Assembly (NCBI RefSeq): GCF_900604515.1
Contig: NZ_UWOS01000001.1
Span: 1,054,001-1,118,000, forward strand
Reading direction: 5' to 3'
DNA length: 64,000 nucleotides
Source: Arcanobacterium ihumii
GTDB lineage: Bacteria > Actinomycetota > Actinomycetes > Actinomycetales > Actinomycetaceae
Shown here: piece by piece, positions 61,938 through 64,000 of the stretch
Numbering within the stretch: the stretch's first letter is position 1
Layout: each line of letters begins with the position of its first letter
The notes under the pieces: generated by a model
Told to the model about the DNA's origin: nothing
Database searches by the model: none
What the model saw: only the letters and a program-made list of their open reading frames with translations
Made by a program: the position numbers and the translations under genes

Positions 61938-62008
61938 AGCGGGTGACGGGAATCGAACCCGCCTCTGCAGCTTGGGAAGCTGCCGTTCTACCGATGAACT
62001 ACACCCGC
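61938..62008 (-). tRNA. tRNA-Gly (anticodon CCC)
   Basis: A 71-base leftward cloverleaf starting GCGGGTG with a matching CACCCGC acceptor arm, anticodon loop TTCCCAA and the T-arm GGTTCGATTCC. Anticodon CCC reads GGG glycine. It abuts the inverted junction sequence. No second copy of its 3' end was found at the left junction, so it is not a proven attachment site. Confidence 0.95.
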
Positions 62009-62162
62009 ATGTGTCCAGACTCAGTTAGCCACGAGCCTAATTTGGTGCCCCTAAATCCTAAGCCATCACGGGGGTGAGATTCAATTTCCTGTGCTTTCCC
62101 ATCGTGGAGCTGCTAATTCTCAGCCTGCCTCAAAGCTGTGAAATCACCGGTTAGCTGTGAAA

Positions 62163-63047
62163 TTACCGAATTGGCACTAAATCTGCCTCACCGCCGATTC
62201 TCCACGTGGTTTGCGCACCGTCGGGGTCGACGACGAATGCCGAATAGTCTGGTAGCTCGCGAAACCAAGTTGCGCCGTTGCGTCCAGCAACGATCAATGC
62301 CGTGGAAAGAATCTCAGCCACACCAGCGTCGGGCCCGATAACTGTGGAGGAACGGGCGGCGAGGTAAGAGTGGGAGTTGCCTGTAGGTCTGGATGGCCCA
62401 TCAGCAGTGACGGTAAATCGAGAGTCACCAGCCACCGCTTTTGTAACAAAAGGATTCACAATATGCATCCCGCGCTCGTAGGTGCCAGACGTTGCAATTG
62501 CTGCATTCGTAACGTCAAAGCTGGCAGCGATAGTACCCGGATCGTCTGGGTGGCGCACTCCGATGCGCCACGCCACAAGTTCTCCTTGTGTATCAACACA
62601 AGCATAACCGCGGTTGACCACGTCACCACCGGCATTGATGGAGAAGTTTTCTAAACCAAAGCGTCCTAAAATCTGGGTCATTGACTCCGCTGCCCAGCCC
62701 TTGACAAAACCAGATGGATCAAAGCCACCACCAACCGCCCATGGGTCAAACGCACCATCAGTAATCGACTTTCCCCATTCGCATGCTCGGATTACATCAA
62801 GCAACATCGCCTCAGACTTGATACTCCAGGTAAACTCGTGCAATTTGCGCCAACCGTTTCGATACGCGGTAACTTCTGAGTCGTAGCGAAAAGTGGAGAG
62901 AGCAGCATCGACCTTCTTCATATACGTACTACACTCGGTAAAGGCAATATCGACGGTGTCCCAGTTCACCGGGTCCTCCCCATCGAGCTGGTGAACATCG
63001 ATCGTTACAACCGTTCCCCAGATTTCCTCAGTGTAGCGCTGGCGCAT
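62163..63047 (-). CDS. apbE: FAD:protein FMN transferase (ApbE family)
   Basis: A 294-residue protein with ApbE features: NAGGDVVNRGY near residue 140, the CEWGKSITDGAFDP region and the terminal TALIVAGRNG (metal site). It attaches FMN covalently to Thr in flavoproteins outside the membrane. ATG 63047 follows GGTGAAAGAG; the longer frame to 63077 overlaps its neighbour. The FMN-binding target is the adjacent gene. Confidence 0.9.
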   Translation of the reverse strand: MRQRYTEEIWGTVVTIDVHQLDGEDPVNWDTVDIAFTECSTYMKKVDAALSTFRYDSEVTAYRNGWRKLHEFTWSIKSEAMLLDVIRACEWGKSITDGAFDPWAVGGGFDPSGFVKGWAAESMTQILGRFGLENFSINAGGDVVNRGYACVDTQGELVAWRIGVRHPDDPGTIAASFDVTNAAIATSGTYERGMHIVNPFVTKAVAGDSRFTVTADGPSRPTGNSHSYLAARSSTVIGPDAGVAEILSTALIVAGRNGATWFRELPDYSAFVVDPDGAQTTWRIGGEADLVPIR

Positions 63048-63063
63048 GGCTCTTTCACCACTG

Positions 63064-63618
63064 TTATTTGCTCGCATTGTGACTCACAACTCCAGCTTGA
63101 TCTAAGGCTGCTTGTAGGGATTCTTTGAACGCCTGTGAAGTGTAGGTAGCACCTGAAATTCCATGTACATCAGCGGACTGTGCTTGAAGTGCTTCCTCAA
63201 TCAAGGTTGGCATCGCTCGGCTATTGATGCGCTGTGATTTATGATCGGTTGGCACGTCAAGGATCTCAATGTTTGCCAATTTCCCATTGTTCACCCAAGC
63301 TCGCACTCTGGTGGTCCCATATTTGTTTTCCGCCGAACTTTCGTAGGGTTTTCCTTGGGATGCCGCCGCACCCGAGTTTGATCGTGGCGGGTTTTGAACC
63401 GGACTTTGAGCTACGTCTTGGTTGACGGGTAAATTCTGCTCTGCAACGCTCGTCGTTCTTGTGCTTCTTTGACCTGTGGAACTTTGAGAAATCCCCAGTG
63501 GCAGTGAAGAATCTTGTGAGTCCTGCACTAGCTGGAGGATCGGATTGGTGATGAGTACGGCGAGTGTCCCCGCTACCGTGGCTCCGCCGATAATTTTACC
63601 TTTGCGTGTTGCTTTCAT
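63064..63618 (-). CDS. FMN-binding domain protein, exported
   Basis: A 184-residue protein with an N-terminal hydrophobic signal/anchor (IIGGATVAGTLAVLITNPIL), a disordered Ser/Gln linker and a C-terminal FMN_bind domain. The flavinylation motif SGATYTS is near residue 160. ApbE would attach FMN to its threonine. It is probably an electron carrier at the cell surface. Confidence 0.9.
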   Translation of the reverse strand: MKATRKGKIIGGATVAGTLAVLITNPILQLVQDSQDSSLPLGISQSSTGQRSTRTTSVAEQNLPVNQDVAQSPVQNPPRSNSGAAASQGKPYESSAENKYGTTRVRAWVNNGKLANIEILDVPTDHKSQRINSRAMPTLIEEALQAQSADVHGISGATYTSQAFKESLQAALDQAGVVSHNASK

Positions 63619-63694
63619 AAAAATTCCTTATATTCGTTTCAAAAGTTTGAAGTTAAACGATGGGTCCAGCACCCGTCGAGTATGGATCTAGTGA

Positions 63695-64000
63695 TTACCA
63701 GTTGAAATGCTCGATGTGGATGTTCTGGGCTGAAGCTCCAAGCGTGAGCATCGATTCCTTAACATGCTCGTTAAACTTTTCTGGCCCGCAGATATAAGCC
63801 GAGGCATCATGTACGTCGCCAAGTAAAAGGTCAAGCATAGGAGCATCCATCGGGTAGATCTTGCGTGATCCTGGCAAGACGTGCACTTGTACATTTGGGA
63901 GCTTGTTCAGATAATTGAGATCGGCGTCGAATACCACCTCGGAAAGCGAGGAAACACGGTAGATCAAATCTACGGGCTTCGTGGCGGAGATTGCATAGGC
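63695..64000 (-). CDS. Ferric-reductase-like flavoprotein, C-terminal part (partial)
   Basis: The C-terminal 101 residues of an oxidoreductase with NAD-binding pattern (VDLIYRVSS, AYICGPEKF and the terminal HIEHFNW). The gene runs off the right edge. Together with the FMN-binding protein and ApbE it forms a flavin-based electron-transfer unit, as found in Actinomycetaceae. The membrane heme part should lie outside the window. Confidence 0.85.
   Translation of the reverse strand, partial: AYAISATKPVDLIYRVSSLSEVVFDADLNYLNKLPNVQVHVLPGSRKIYPMDAPMLDLLLGDVHDASAYICGPEKFNEHVKESMLTLGASAQNIHIEHFNW

Noticed and set aside
61938-62008. tRNA-Gly as the prophage attachment site
   Set aside because: No copy of the tRNA 3' end is found at the left junction, and the element uses serine recombinases, which need only short cores.
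61415-62077. Long rightward open frame over the right junction
   Set aside because: It crosses the tRNA-Gly gene on the opposite strand and has no ribosome site or domain; it is a chance frame.

Overview
The window is a piece of an actinobacterial chromosome, most likely from an Actinomycetaceae-type host. The flanks carry a DtxR-type iron box, a LacI-regulated nucleoside operon and a flavin-based electron-transfer cluster. The host flanks look moderately AT-rich, while the middle is clearly richer in GC. That middle, about 11.6 to 61.4 kb, is a prophage of roughly 50 kb; the genus cannot be fixed from sequence alone.

Left host flank (1-11.5 kb): a heterodimeric ABC exporter-fold pair (1-2493) lies behind a perfect DtxR/IdeR box inside a 49-bp palindrome. 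A complete metal ABC importer follows (3002-6770: two permeases, ATPase, lipoprotein) with a second DtxR-like box upstream. Then come an MFS transporter, a nucleoside hydrolase and a LacI regulator reading leftward behind paired LacI operators, and a YgjV-type membrane protein.

Prophage: it is a siphovirus-type HK97 phage transcribed almost entirely leftward. From right to left: sigma-like protein, DUF2800 and DUF2815 proteins, family A DNA polymerase, antirepressor, primase-helicase, VRR-NUC nuclease, SNF2 helicase, an ArpU/DUF1492-like regulator and HNH endonuclease. After an inserted accessory block come small terminase, a phage SAM synthetase with two DNA methyltransferases, large terminase, portal, ClpP-like protease, capsid, connectors, tail proteins (with a programmed -1 frameshift in the tail chaperone), tape measure, tail endopeptidase, holin, amidase endolysin and two tandem large serine recombinases. 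At least four rightward accessory genes sit inside the late operon: an Mrr-type restriction enzyme, a ClbS/DinB-like protein, a small membrane protein and an unknown protein. Several have a -10 box only 5-6 bases before the ATG, which suggests leaderless transcripts.

Defence island (55.3-60.5 kb): at the right end lies one tightly overlapping rightward operon. It encodes an ABC three-component (ABC-3C-like) module: a zinc-binding HNH-like effector, a 75-residue middle component and a DUF2326-type ATPase. An XRE regulator and an EcoRV-type restriction enzyme follow. The cognate EcoRV-type methylase is convergent and is coupled to a small excisionase-like HTH gene. EcoRV-equivalent catalytic and recognition residues are kept, so GATATC specificity is predicted. 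This composite is the most interesting system in the window.

Right flank: a recombinase relic, a cluster of short repeats resembling insertion-sequence ends, tRNA-Gly(CCC), and a host cluster of ApbE, an FMN-binding protein and a ferric-reductase-like flavoprotein. Non-coding signals include a four-copy hairpin motif in leaders of leftward phage genes and a 40-nt duplicated leader.
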